The notes under the pieces: generated by a model | What the model saw: only the letters and a program-made list of their open reading frames with translations | What the model was told of the DNA's origin: nothing | The model's database searches: none | DNA from: Mesorhizobium sp. INR15 | GTDB lineage: Bacteria > Pseudomonadota > Alphaproteobacteria > Rhizobiales > Rhizobiaceae | Length of the DNA: 64,000 bases | Assembly (NCBI RefSeq): GCF_015500075.1 | Contig: NZ_CP045496.1 | Coordinates: forward strand, 682,001-746,000 | Direction: 5' to 3' | Translations under genes and position numbers: made by a program | Shown here: positions 54,091 through 62,790 of the stretch, one piece after another | How the letters are laid out: each line of letters opens with the position of its first letter | How positions within the stretch are numbered: position 1 is the stretch's first letter

Positions 54091-54336
54091 ACCCCGCGGC
54101 ATCTGGCGAGGAAGCATCGCGCCGCCGGGCGGTTGCGTTACTTGATGCCAACGCAACGGCGATCGCGGCAGGCCGTGGTATGTTGCAGTTGCTGGATCAA
54201 TTGGCCATTGACAGGCGTCTTTGCTAAGCCCATGCAGCGCGCGTCTAGACGTGGCGGCCAAGATTGTTCGCGGGGTCGAGTACCAAAAGGCCGAAGGGCG
54301 GTCGGCATCGTCGATCGTTCCTCGAGGCTCATCCAT
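54091..54336. other. spacer without a supported gene
   Basis: About 245 nt after the deacetylase gene. Frames are short and Arg-rich; no terminator hairpin with a T run was seen. Confidence 0.4.
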
Positions 54337-54500
54337 ATGCCACAGGCTACCGCGACGTCGATCGCCCAGCGCATCGTGGCACTGAGGCGGCACGGTTGGA
54401 CCGGCATTCACATCGACGTAGCCGTCGGCGTCTCGTCCGCCACCCTCAGGCGATTCTCAAGCGTGCCGGGCTGTCGCGGCTGAGCGACATCAGCCAGCGA
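54337..54500 (+). pseudogene. N-terminal HTH fragment of an IS481-family transposase
   Basis: TATSIAQRIVALRRHGWTGIHIDVAVGVSSATLRR in one frame continues after a shift near 54450 as ILKRAGLSRLSDIS in another. This is the homeodomain-like HTH at the start of IS481 transposases. The matching C-terminal fragment lies 8 kb away at 46370-46695, on the same strand. Confidence 0.65.
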
Positions 54501-54509
54501 GCCGCGCTG

Positions 54510-54596
54510 CAACGCTTGGGCGCACCGTACGACGCGGCCGCCTTCCCGCCGTTCTTGCCTTCGGACGAGGCGGCCTACGTGACGGGCAGCCAATAG
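54510..54596 (+). pseudogene. C-terminal scrap of a short-chain dehydrogenase
   Basis: The last about 28 codons, RLGAPYDAAAFPPFLPSDEAAYVTGSQ, match the end of classical SDR proteins (LxSDEAxYVTGxx). It is joined in frame to the transposase scrap just upstream, a product of rearrangement. No ribosome site or own start. Confidence 0.45.
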
Positions 54597-54763
54597 CCAC
54601 TGAGGCACGGTGGCGGGCTAAGAAGGTTGGAGCCCAACCCCTCCGGCTCCGTATTCTGGGGAAAGACGGAGCCGGCGCACTAAATTGGATGAGGTGGAAA
54701 TGTTCCAGCGCAAACAAAAGCCCGTCAAATTCAGGCGGCGGGCCCTGATTACATACTTTGGCT

Positions 54764-55369
54764 TCAGCGGCGAGCGATCAGCAGGCAGAGTTGGCGCAGG
54801 TCGCGGTCATAGGTGCCTTCGCTGCTGAGCACATCGGCGCAGCGCTTCTTCTTGCGCGCCACCTTGCTGTCCGACATCTGGGCCACGATGCCGGGCAGGC
54901 TAGGATGGCTGGGATTGCTGGGGTTGGACGGATTGCTCGGATTTGACGGATTGCTGGGGTTGGTGCCACCGCCGATACCCACACCGACACCGCTGGTGCC
55001 GCCGACATTGGCGCCGAGCCCAGCCGTCACACCGCCGGCGCCACCGACATTGGCGCCTGCCCCGGCATTGATGCCGTTGCTGCCGCCGACCGAAGCACCG
55101 AGCCCGGCGCTGACGCCGCTCGATCCACCGATGTTGGCACCGGCGCCGGCGTTGACACCGCCGCTACCACCAACCGAAGCACCGGCCCCCACCCCGACAC
55201 CACCTGATCCGCCAATTGACGCGCCAACACCAGCGTTTACACCGCTGCTGCCGCCGATGGAGGCGCCAGCGCCTACTCCAATTCCGCCTGCGTTCACGGG
55301 AAGAGTAATTGCAAGGACGAATGCACTGCTAGCCAGAGCTCTGGCGAAGATATGCACGAAAGAATTCAT
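54764..55369 (-). CDS. secreted glycine-rich repeat protein with NPS repeats
   Basis: ATG at 55369 behind AGGAGAG; 201 residues. A signal peptide (HIFARALASSAFVLAITLPVNA) is followed by about nine units of 12-13 residues, GAxASxGGSxGVNAGxGA, predicted to be flexible or beta-solenoid. Then comes a tract of NPS triplets (GTNPSNPSNPSNPSNPSN) and a basic C terminus with two cysteines (RCADVLSSEGTYDRDLRQLCLL). The short SDSKVARKKKRCADVL end may be a surface anchor. No family name known; likely cell-surface or extracellular matrix. It is placed after the polysaccharide locus but reads toward it. Confidence 0.8.
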   Translation of the reverse strand: MNSFVHIFARALASSAFVLAITLPVNAGGIGVGAGASIGGSSGVNAGVGASIGGSGGVGVGAGASVGGSGGVNAGAGANIGGSSGVSAGLGASVGGSNGINAGAGANVGGAGGVTAGLGANVGGTSGVGVGIGGGTNPSNPSNPSNPSNPSNPSHPSLPGIVAQMSDSKVARKKKRCADVLSSEGTYDRDLRQLCLLIARR

Positions 55370-55784
55370 GTCACTCTCCTGTTGCATTGACTCGACAGCT
55401 AATTTAGCTGTGCTGAAATTACGCACTCGGCCGGTTATCAGTTTCCTAACTTGGTGATTGCTCTGCTCGGATGATTTCTTCTTTGTAGAAGCCATTCGCA
55501 TTTTTTTAAGAAATCTTACCGCGACCTATACGGCTCGTGATCAAGTCCCTCCCTGCTCCCAGGAGCGAACAGGGCGCGAAGTCATGGTGCGCTGGGGATC
55601 ATCTGGCGTTAGCTTCGTTGCACGTCAGGGCGCCGGCACTTTGCGGCGTAAATCTTCAATCTAGCGCTTCATTGTTGATTGCCACTGAGAACTGACCCGG
55701 CAACCCAGGATATTTCCACCGAGAATTGACCCATGTTTGACCCTTACCCTGCGTTTTTTCAGCGGGGATTACGGAGTGATCGAC

Positions 55785-57314
55785 ATGGCATTATTGAGCG
55801 TGATCCGACGCTGGCATTATCGAGAACATTTATCGATCCGAGAGATTAGCCGCAGGACCGGCCTGTCTCGGAATACGGTGCGCAAATATCTACGGGTGGA
55901 CGAGGTGGAGCCGAAGTTCAAGGCTCCAGAGCGGCCGAGCAGGCTTGACGCATTTGCCGACCGCTTGTCAGCCTGGCTGAGGACGGAGGCCAACAAGAAC
56001 CGCAAACAGAAACGCACGATCAAGCAGCTTCATGCCGATCTGCTGAGCCTTGGCTATGAGGGGTCATACGGTCGTGTTGCGGCTTTCGCTCGGGAGTGGA
56101 AGGCTGATCTGCAGAGGGAATTACAAACGACTGGACGCGGGACATTCGTGCCGCTTTCGTTCGATCCTGGTGAAGCGTTCCAGTTCGACTGGTCCGAGGA
56201 CTGGGCGATCATCGGCCATGAACGCACCAAGCTGCAGGTGGCGCATACCAAGCTCAGCTACTCCAGGGCCTTTATCGTCCGGGCCTATCTGTTGCAGACG
56301 CATGAGATGCTGTTCGACGCCCATAATCATGCCTTCCGTGTCTTTGGCGGCGTTCCCCGGCGCGGCATCTACGACAATATGCGCACAGCGATCGACAAGG
56401 TCGGCCACGGCAAGGAGCGCGACGTCAATGTCCGCTTCATGGCCATGGCCAGCCACTACCTCTACGAGCCTGAGTTCTGCAATCCGGCCTCTGGCTGGGA
56501 GAAGGGACAGGTCGAGAAGAATGTGCAGGATGCGCGTCACCGGTTCTTTCAACCGATTCCACGCTTTCCATCCCTGGAAGCCCTGAACGACTGGCTGGAG
56601 CTTCGATGCCAAGAGTTTTGGCACAAGACCCCGCATGGAAAAATGCGCGGCACCATTGCCGATATCTGGGCCGAGGAAGCCCAGGCTCTCATGCCGGCGT
56701 CCCGTCTCTTCGACGGCTTTGTCGAATACACCAAGCGGGTCTCTCCAACCTGCCTCGTGCATCTGGAGCGCAACCGCTACAGCGTTCCGGCGTCGTTTGC
56801 CAATCGGCCCGTGAGCCTTCGGGTCTATCCAGATCGTGTCGTTGTCGCCGCGGAGGGGCTAATCGTGTGCGAGCATCGCCGCATCATCGATCGATCGCAT
56901 GATCGGCCCGGACAGACGGTCTATGACTGGCGGCACTATCTCGCGGTCGTACAGCGCAAGCCAGGCGCCCTCCGCAACGGAGCACCGTTTGCTGAACTTC
57001 CCGATGCATTCAGGAATTTGCAGCAGCATTTGCTCAAGAAGCCGGGCGGCGATCGCGAGATGGTCGAGATCCTGGCACTTGTCCTGCAACACGACGAGCA
57101 GGCCGTGCTCCTGGCCGTGGAGATGGCGTTGGAAGCCGGTGTTCCAACCAAGACCCATGTGCTCAACCTTCTCCATCGGCTCGTCGACGGCAAATCGCTC
57201 ACGCCCCCGACCATCAGCGCCCCCCAGGCTTTGACGCTCACCAATGAGCCGAAAGCAAATGTCGAACGCTACGATGCTTTGAGGAAGGCCCTGGAGGTGC
57301 GCCATGCGTCATAA
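55785..57314 (+). CDS. istA: IS21-family transposase IstA
   Basis: ATG at 55785; 509 residues. The N-terminal HTH is RRWHYREHLSIREISRRTGLSRNTVRKYLR. The rve core has FQFDWSEDWA (D), IYDNMRTAIDKVG (D) and WEKGQVEKNVQDAR (E). The C-terminal beta-barrel SVPASFANRPVSLRVYPDRVVV is complete. Overlaps istB by 11 nt. Confidence 0.97.
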   Translation: MALLSVIRRWHYREHLSIREISRRTGLSRNTVRKYLRVDEVEPKFKAPERPSRLDAFADRLSAWLRTEANKNRKQKRTIKQLHADLLSLGYEGSYGRVAAFAREWKADLQRELQTTGRGTFVPLSFDPGEAFQFDWSEDWAIIGHERTKLQVAHTKLSYSRAFIVRAYLLQTHEMLFDAHNHAFRVFGGVPRRGIYDNMRTAIDKVGHGKERDVNVRFMAMASHYLYEPEFCNPASGWEKGQVEKNVQDARHRFFQPIPRFPSLEALNDWLELRCQEFWHKTPHGKMRGTIADIWAEEAQALMPASRLFDGFVEYTKRVSPTCLVHLERNRYSVPASFANRPVSLRVYPDRVVVAAEGLIVCEHRRIIDRSHDRPGQTVYDWRHYLAVVQRKPGALRNGAPFAELPDAFRNLQQHLLKKPGGDREMVEILALVLQHDEQAVLLAVEMALEAGVPTKTHVLNLLHRLVDGKSLTPPTISAPQALTLTNEPKANVERYDALRKALEVRHAS

Positions 57315-58116
57315 CCCTGCCAGCGGCGCAATCGTCATCATGCTCCGGAGCCTGAAGATGCACGGCATGGCGCAAGCTGTGGGCGAACTCACCGAACAGG
57401 GAGCGCCAGCGTTTGAAGCCGCCATTCCGATCCTTTCGCAACTGCTCAAGGCCGAGACGGCGGAACGCGAGGTCAGATCGACAGCCTATCAGCTCAAGAT
57501 CGCACGCTTTCCAGCCTATCGCGATCTCAACGGCTTTGACTTCGCCAGCAGCGAGATCAACGAGGCACTCGTGCGGCAGCTTCATCGTTGCGAGTTCGTC
57601 GATGAGGCCCACAACATTGTGCTGGTCGGCGGCCCCGGCACAGGCAAGACCCATATTGCCACCGCGCTTGGCGTGCAGGCCATCGAGCATCATCACAAGC
57701 GGGTTCGCTTCTTCTCGACGGTCGAACTGGTCAATGCGCTGGAACAGGAGAAAGCTCAGGGGAGATCCGGCCAGATCGCCAATCGCCTCGTGCATTCCGA
57801 TCTCGTGATCTTGGACGAACTTGGCTATCTGCCGTTCAGTGCATCAGGTGGAGCATTGCTCTTCCATCTGCTGAGCAAACTCTACGAGCGCACCAGCGTC
57901 ATCATCACAACAAACCTCAGCTTCAGCGAGTGGGCGAGTGTCTTCGGCGACGCCAAGATGACAACCGCCCTTCTCGACAGGCTCACCCATCATTGCCACA
58001 TCCTGGAAACCGGAAACGACAGCTTCCGCTTCAAGAACAGCTCCGCACACGAACCCAAAAAAGCGAAGGAGAAAGCCAGAACCTTGACCCTCAACCCCGA
58101 ACCGAAACATACATGA
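57304..58116 (+). CDS. istB: IS21-family helper ATPase IstB
   Basis: A 270-residue AAA+ ATPase of the DnaC/IstB type: Walker A VGGPGTGKTHIATALG, Walker B LVILDELGYLPFS, and sensor region TTNLSFSEWASVFGDAKMTTALLDRLTHHCHILE. Intact, starting at ATG 57304 inside istA. Confidence 0.97.
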   Translation: MRHNPASGAIVIMLRSLKMHGMAQAVGELTEQGAPAFEAAIPILSQLLKAETAEREVRSTAYQLKIARFPAYRDLNGFDFASSEINEALVRQLHRCEFVDEAHNIVLVGGPGTGKTHIATALGVQAIEHHHKRVRFFSTVELVNALEQEKAQGRSGQIANRLVHSDLVILDELGYLPFSASGGALLFHLLSKLYERTSVIITTNLSFSEWASVFGDAKMTTALLDRLTHHCHILETGNDSFRFKNSSAHEPKKAKEKARTLTLNPEPKHT

Positions 58117-58171
58117 GAGGCGGGTCAAATCTCGGTGGAAATGCCGGGTCAGTTCTCAGTGAAAATCAACA

Positions 58172-59263
58172 GCGAGGCAAACTGACGGCGGACTCCACTA
58201 CATTTTTGTAACGGGCGATTTTGCATATCAGGACGATTTGTCGGCCTTCGATGCACTGGCGCGATCCAGTGCCGCAGTCGCCGTCACGTTCCAATCGCCG
58301 GGCGGCAATATTCAAAAAGCGATCGATCTTGGACGGCTTATTCGTAGACTAGGCCTCAGCACGATCCAGTTTCGGGCTGTTGAATGTGCTTCGGCCTGCT
58401 CACTGGCGTTCCTCGGGGGCGTCCTGCGATTTGCGGAGCCAGGGTCCATTGGCGTTCATAAGTCATCATTTAGCGGGGATTTGGCGCTAAACACCGAGGA
58501 CGCCGTATCTGGCATCCAACAGATGACCGCCGACACCATAACCTATATGATCGAAATGGGCGTAGACCCAGCACTGCTCCAGCTTTCCCTCCAATATGAC
58601 AGCGACGACATACGGTATCTCTCCAAGAGCGAGATGGAGCGATACAGGGTCGTCACGCCGGCGCCTGGAGCGGCTGGCCAACAGGCTGCCGATCAAACAC
58701 CATCTCCGCCCGCATCGCCTCAAGCGCCGTCTCCGCCACAAGTCGCATCTTCGTCGCCGTCACCCGACAATCCATCACTTGCCATTCCTGCAGCTCACTC
58801 CGGCCGCATCGGTCATCGGAAGGGGTCCGCTCCCATTAAGGCACAGCCGGATGGAAAGTCGGCAAGTATAGCAGTGCTGAGAAACGGGAGCGCCGTCGCC
58901 ATTCTCGGAAACAGCGGTCGCTGGTATCGAGTCCAGTCGGGAAATCAGGTCGGTTATATGCACGATACCTGGGTCCACGTTGACCAGTACGACAGCGGGC
59001 CTTTTGGCCAGTTCCATGTCCAGGTCAAAAGTTTCGACAATCTCGCCGAAGCCGAATCTTACGTTCGCTCGGCACCTGTACCACTCTCGGCATACCTCGT
59101 TACCAACGGCTGGTTCGCAATCACCCTTAGAGACACTTTTGCAGAGCCAATGGCAAAAAGCCTCGCCGACGAAATGAAAGCTAGAGGTGCCATCCCGACT
59201 GACGCGTACTCGACCAACGGCAACACCTATGTTCGCAAGGTCTGCTGTAACCAGGTGCCCTGA
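58172..59263 (+). pseudogene. 5'-truncated ClpP-like/SH3b periplasmic protein gene (copy 2)
   Basis: Same domains as copy 1 (ClpP-like with ECASACSLAFLGG, SH3b, C-terminal SPOR-like part), uninterrupted from 58238 on, but the promoter, start codon and signal peptide are gone: the sequence begins at the IS21 border inside the codons after the signal. A TTG at 58238 is the first in-frame start and would give an unexported protein. So both copies of this gene in the window are broken, by different events. Confidence 0.8.
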
Positions 59264-59283
59264 AGTATTGGCGATTCGATCGA

Positions 59284-59613
59284 TTAGCCGAACGAAAACG
59301 TGAAGGGCTTGCCGCCAAGTGTTCCTGAGCCTGTGCCGCGAGTGCCCGTCGAGACGAACGTGAAGGGTCCGCTCTTGCCGTCGCTGCATGTGAACGTGCC
59401 GCTACCCTCGCGGTTGGTCGTATATACGAAGTCACCTTTGCAAGTGCGGCCCCGATTACTCACAATCGATAGCGTTCCAGCTCCGTCGATTTGACCCGTT
59501 GCAGACCCAGTGAAGGTCTCCGACCCATCGCCTGATTGGCCTTTTACAGGAAGTGTCATCGCACAACCGCTAATTGTCAGCATCGCCGCCATAGCTACGC
59601 AGGCATTCCGCAT
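59284..59613 (-). CDS. small glycine/threonine-rich lipoprotein (copy 2)
   Basis: ATG at 59613 behind GGGGGAC; 109 residues, same lipobox (LTISGC) and Gly/Thr-rich beta domain as the copy at 42363-42692. Reading frame intact. Confidence 0.8.
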   Translation of the reverse strand: MRNACVAMAAMLTISGCAMTLPVKGQSGDGSETFTGSATGQIDGAGTLSIVSNRGRTCKGDFVYTTNREGSGTFTCSDGKSGPFTFVSTGTRGTGSGTLGGKPFTFSFG

Positions 59614-59793
59614 AAATTCGTCCCCCAGAATCCGCAGGGACCTTTGCACCGAAACAATAGGCACGCAACCCACCGTTGCCGCCAAGGTATAATTGCCCCC
59701 AGCAAAACTTTTTGGGGCACCGGAATGGTGACCGGGCAAAAGCTATATTCTAAAAACGGAATGATATCCGATAGTTATTGAGACGTAGATAGA

Positions 59794-59833
59794 ATGGCGG
59801 CAAAAGCGGGATTCGAACTGACTTAAAGGAGGG
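59794..59833 (-). other. tRNA-Ser 3'-end-like scar (remnant C)
   Basis: Third copy of the 40-nt pattern (TGGCGGCAAAAGCGGGATTC...CTTAAAGGAGGG), more decayed than A and part of repeat copy 2. It sits 46 nt before the right border of the duplicated segment, close to the return to backbone-like genes. Confidence 0.5.
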
Positions 59834-59968
59834 CTATAGCGTAGACGTAGTTCTCATCATCACCTGGCACGGCGCGCCAGTGCCGTCGGACCGACAAATC
59901 CGTTCGGCTTCACACATCACTTTACGAGATGATGGCGCGGGCGCTGAAAATCGGGCAGGAATGCGCCG

Positions 59969-61324
59969 ATGCCCGTATCCAGCCGCAACCTTGTCCGATT
60001 CACATCCGCGTCACTGCTGATAGGATTCTTGGCCCTGACGGCTATCGTGGCCACGAACTTCTGGCTGGGCCAACGAGCACAATCCTATTTCGATGACGCG
60101 ATCGCGGCCCGCGACACCCGGGTGGCGGCCGTTGAGTTGAGAAATGCGATGCAGACAGCGGAGGCGAGCGAGCGCGGCTTCGTCATTACCGGCAACGAGA
60201 TCTACCTCGGTCCTTACCAAACGGCGAAGGCCCAGGCACAACGCCATATGCAGGCGCTGCAAACCTTGCTGACGGCCTACCCCAATTCCGAATCCACATT
60301 GCAGAGGCTGTCGGCGATCATTGCCACGAAATTCGATGAGCTTGACCAGACGATAGCCCTCAAGCGCGACCAACGCGACGCCGAGATATTGGCGATGTTC
60401 CGCACCAACCGAGGCAAGGCCCTGACCGACGAAGCCAATGTGTTCTTCTCGGGGATCATCGGGCGAGCGGATGACCGGCTGACATCCGGCGTTGCCGAGC
60501 AGCGTGCCAATAGCGGGTGGCTGCGGCTCGTCTCCGCGATCGGCGGGCTGGTTATCGTCGCCGTGGTTGCGGGCGCGGCCTATGGCGCCGCCCGCTACAC
60601 AAGGGAACTTCGCGAGACGCGTGACGAGGTCAACGAACTCAACAGCGCGCTGGAACAGCGCGTTGCCACGCGCACGCAGGATCTGGCAAAGGCGCGCGAC
60701 CGGGCAGAAGTGTTGCTGTCGGAAGTCAACCACAGGGTTGCAAACAGCCTGGCCCTTGTCTCGTCGCTGGTGAACCTCCAGTCGAAAGCCGTCGCGGACC
60801 GTGCTTCCAAGGATGCGCTCGCCGAGACGCAGGACCGCATCTTCGCGATCTCGCTGGTGCACCGGCGGCTGTACGGCTCGTCCGATGTCCGCTCCGTTGC
60901 CCTCGATGAATACTTGACCGGATTGCTCGATCACCTGAGGACCTCGCTGCGCAGCCAGATCCATGGCGTGAGCTTGTCCTATGAAATCGACCCGATCGAG
61001 CTTGAGACGGATACGAGCATCAACCTCGGCGTGGTCGTTACCGAACTCGTCACAAACGCCTTCAAGTATGCCTATCCGGATGGCGTCGGAGAGATCCGTG
61101 TCCGGCTCGCCAAGCTGACGGACGAGCAAGCGGAACTGGTGGTGGAGGACGACGGCGTCGGAAGAGCCGAGGGTGCGCCCGCGAAGGGAACCGGGGTCGG
61201 CGGCAGGATCATCAACGCCATGTGCGTCAGCCTGGGCGCCAAGATGGAGTATAGAAATCTCGCACCCGGAACCGCTGCTCATTTGGTGTTTTCGACAAAA
61301 CCCCGGCGTGCTACCGGCGCATAG
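59969..61324 (+). CDS. CHASE3 sensor histidine kinase (HisKA_2/HWE type)
   Basis: A 451-residue protein: TM helix 1 (about 10-32), a CHASE3 sensor of about 150 residues with the AVELRNAMQTAEASERGFVITGNEIYLGPY signature, TM helix 2 (188-210), a short coiled coil, and the HisKA_2 domain with phosphoaccepting His in LSEVNHRVANSLALVSSLVNLQ. The HATPase domain has NLGVVVTELVTNAFKYAYP and DDGVGRAEG. This kinase class is typical of rhizobial general-stress and light-sensing systems. No response regulator is adjacent. A periplasmic binding protein follows after 98 nt on the same strand. Confidence 0.93.
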   Translation: MPVSSRNLVRFTSASLLIGFLALTAIVATNFWLGQRAQSYFDDAIAARDTRVAAVELRNAMQTAEASERGFVITGNEIYLGPYQTAKAQAQRHMQALQTLLTAYPNSESTLQRLSAIIATKFDELDQTIALKRDQRDAEILAMFRTNRGKALTDEANVFFSGIIGRADDRLTSGVAEQRANSGWLRLVSAIGGLVIVAVVAGAAYGAARYTRELRETRDEVNELNSALEQRVATRTQDLAKARDRAEVLLSEVNHRVANSLALVSSLVNLQSKAVADRASKDALAETQDRIFAISLVHRRLYGSSDVRSVALDEYLTGLLDHLRTSLRSQIHGVSLSYEIDPIELETDTSINLGVVVTELVTNAFKYAYPDGVGEIRVRLAKLTDEQAELVVEDDGVGRAEGAPAKGTGVGGRIINAMCVSLGAKMEYRNLAPGTAAHLVFSTKPRRATGA

Positions 61325-61422
61325 TCGACCGCGATCGCAGGTGAAAAACCGGCTGCAACGTGACAACAATGGCTGACGCGATCGTCGTCACCACTTGGCG
61401 GTCGATGTCGGAGGGATAAAAC

Positions 61423-62583
61423 GTGTCTGGTCCAGATAGAATTATGCCCCGGCGGCGGGTTGGTTCAGCGCTGGCGCTATTTATGATTGTCAGCGCGAGC
61501 GGTCTCACGCTCGCGAGCGCGCAGAGCGGACCAGCCGGCGTTACGCAGCGGACCGTGTTTGCCGCCTTCGATCCGAATGCCCCCTCTTGCAGCGCTCCAC
61601 CAGATCTCAAAAAAGTCCTGGCGTATGTGCAGGAAAACGACCGCGATTTCTTGCAAGGTGTCGATCATGGCCTGTCCTTGGCCGCGAAGAATCGCGGCTT
61701 GGAGTATCGAAGAATCCTGGCTGAAAATGATGTGGGGAAGGCGATATCCGAGGTTCAATCTCTCGTTGCCGGGAAGGCTGGCGCCATGGTCGCAACCTCT
61801 CCAGACCCGGCTGCCTTCAGCCCCTCGCTTCAGCAGGCAATCTGGTCAGGAGCATTCGTTGGTACGATCGTGCCTCCGCCTGCGACGTTGCTGCTCAATG
61901 CTCCGCAATATCGGACGGGCAAGGTGCTGACCGACGCCGCCATCGCGCATATCAAGACCAGGCTTGGCGGGAAGGCCAAGGTTGTGCTTTTGACCCAGGA
62001 CACAATGGAGTTTCTGGCGCCCCGTTTCGCGGCCATGCGCGATGGCCTGAATGCGATGCCGGGCGTGACGATCGTCGCCGATATCGCGCCGAAGCCGGTT
62101 ACCAAGCAGGGCGGGTTTGCCACCATGCAGACCATCCTTCTTGCCAACCCGGATGTAGACGTTGTGCTCGGTGGCGATGCCGTGGTGCTTGGCGCACTCG
62201 AAGCATTGCGCGCGGCGGGCAAGGACCGCCCCGACCAGTTCCTCGGCGGAATTGACGGCGAGGCGGAGGCGGTTTCCGAGATCAGGAAAGCGACCAGCCC
62301 TTACAAGGCGAGCATTTCTCTATCCTCGCCCGTCTTCGGATACGCCATGGGTCAGTTCGCGGCCGACTGGCTCGAAGGAAAAAGCATTCCGCAAGCGATG
62401 GACATTCTTCCGATAGCGCTGACGAGCGTCAATCTCGCGCAGTACGAGGCAGATCTGATTGACCCAGCTTCCGTTTACGCGGACCCTGTGCGCCGAGACG
62501 CCTACCTCAAGATGTATGGCAACATCTGCTATGACAGCCGCGACCAGTATGTGAATTTCCCATGGTCGTCGGAGCAGAAATAG
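61423..62583 (+). CDS. orphan periplasmic sugar-binding protein (ribose/LacI fold)
   Basis: GTG at 61423 behind GGAGGGA; 386 residues. A signal peptide (SALALFMIVSASGLTLASAQ) is followed by a type I periplasmic-binding fold: FLQGVDHGLSLAAKNRGLEY, VAGKAGAMVATSPDPAAF, ALEALRAAGKDRPDQFLGGIDGEAEAV and FGYAMGQFAADWLEGK. No permease or ATPase genes follow, so it may act as a ligand-sensing partner of the CHASE3 kinase upstream and not in transport. Confidence 0.85.
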   Translation: MSGPDRIMPRRRVGSALALFMIVSASGLTLASAQSGPAGVTQRTVFAAFDPNAPSCSAPPDLKKVLAYVQENDRDFLQGVDHGLSLAAKNRGLEYRRILAENDVGKAISEVQSLVAGKAGAMVATSPDPAAFSPSLQQAIWSGAFVGTIVPPPATLLLNAPQYRTGKVLTDAAIAHIKTRLGGKAKVVLLTQDTMEFLAPRFAAMRDGLNAMPGVTIVADIAPKPVTKQGGFATMQTILLANPDVDVVLGGDAVVLGALEALRAAGKDRPDQFLGGIDGEAEAVSEIRKATSPYKASISLSSPVFGYAMGQFAADWLEGKSIPQAMDILPIALTSVNLAQYEADLIDPASVYADPVRRDAYLKMYGNICYDSRDQYVNFPWSSEQK

Positions 62584-62790
62584 CTGGCCGGTGCGGCAGG
62601 CCGACATTCGCTTCATTCGACCGAAACTGAAATGAGATTTTAAAGACAAAGAATGAGACAATATATGGCATCTCACGCCTGCCGTTACCGGCAGGGGCCA
62701 TTCTAGGGCCAACTGCGGTCGCACCGCCGTCCGATAGCGAGGAGAAATCCTGCCACATCATCCCGACCGCCTGACTGGAGCTTCTCCGCA
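62584..62790. other. short intergenic region with an AT-rich patch
   Basis: About 200 nt; 62628-62670 is AT-rich (GAGATTTTAAAGACAAAGAATG) and may hold the methyltransferase promoter. No hairpin terminator identified. Confidence 0.35.

Larger units (their letters stand above)
55673..58171 (+). mobile_element. IS21-family insertion sequence, about 2.5 kb
   Basis: The ends carry matching inverted repeats: TGTTGATTGCCACTGAGAAC at the left and TGTTGATTTTCACTGAGAAC (complement) at the right, each followed by a second repeat TTTCCACCGAGA-TTGACCC. The two ORFs istA and istB overlap as in IS21. No target duplication is visible: the left flank reads GCTTCAT, the right GCGAGGC. The right end abuts exactly the truncated copy 2 of the repeat, so the flanks come from different places. 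Confidence 0.93.
58172..59879 (+). repeat. 1.7-kb direct repeat, copy 2
   Basis: Nearly identical to 39973-42960 without its IS407-type element. It starts directly at the right end of the IS21 element and ends at GGCGCGCCA (59879). Only scattered single-base changes and one or two 1-nt indels were seen by eye, so the duplication is recent or has been homogenised. Confidence 0.95.

Noticed and set aside
60011..61369. 452-codon minus-strand frame
   Set aside because: Mirrors the histidine kinase gene exactly; caused by GC-biased third positions, and no domain is visible.
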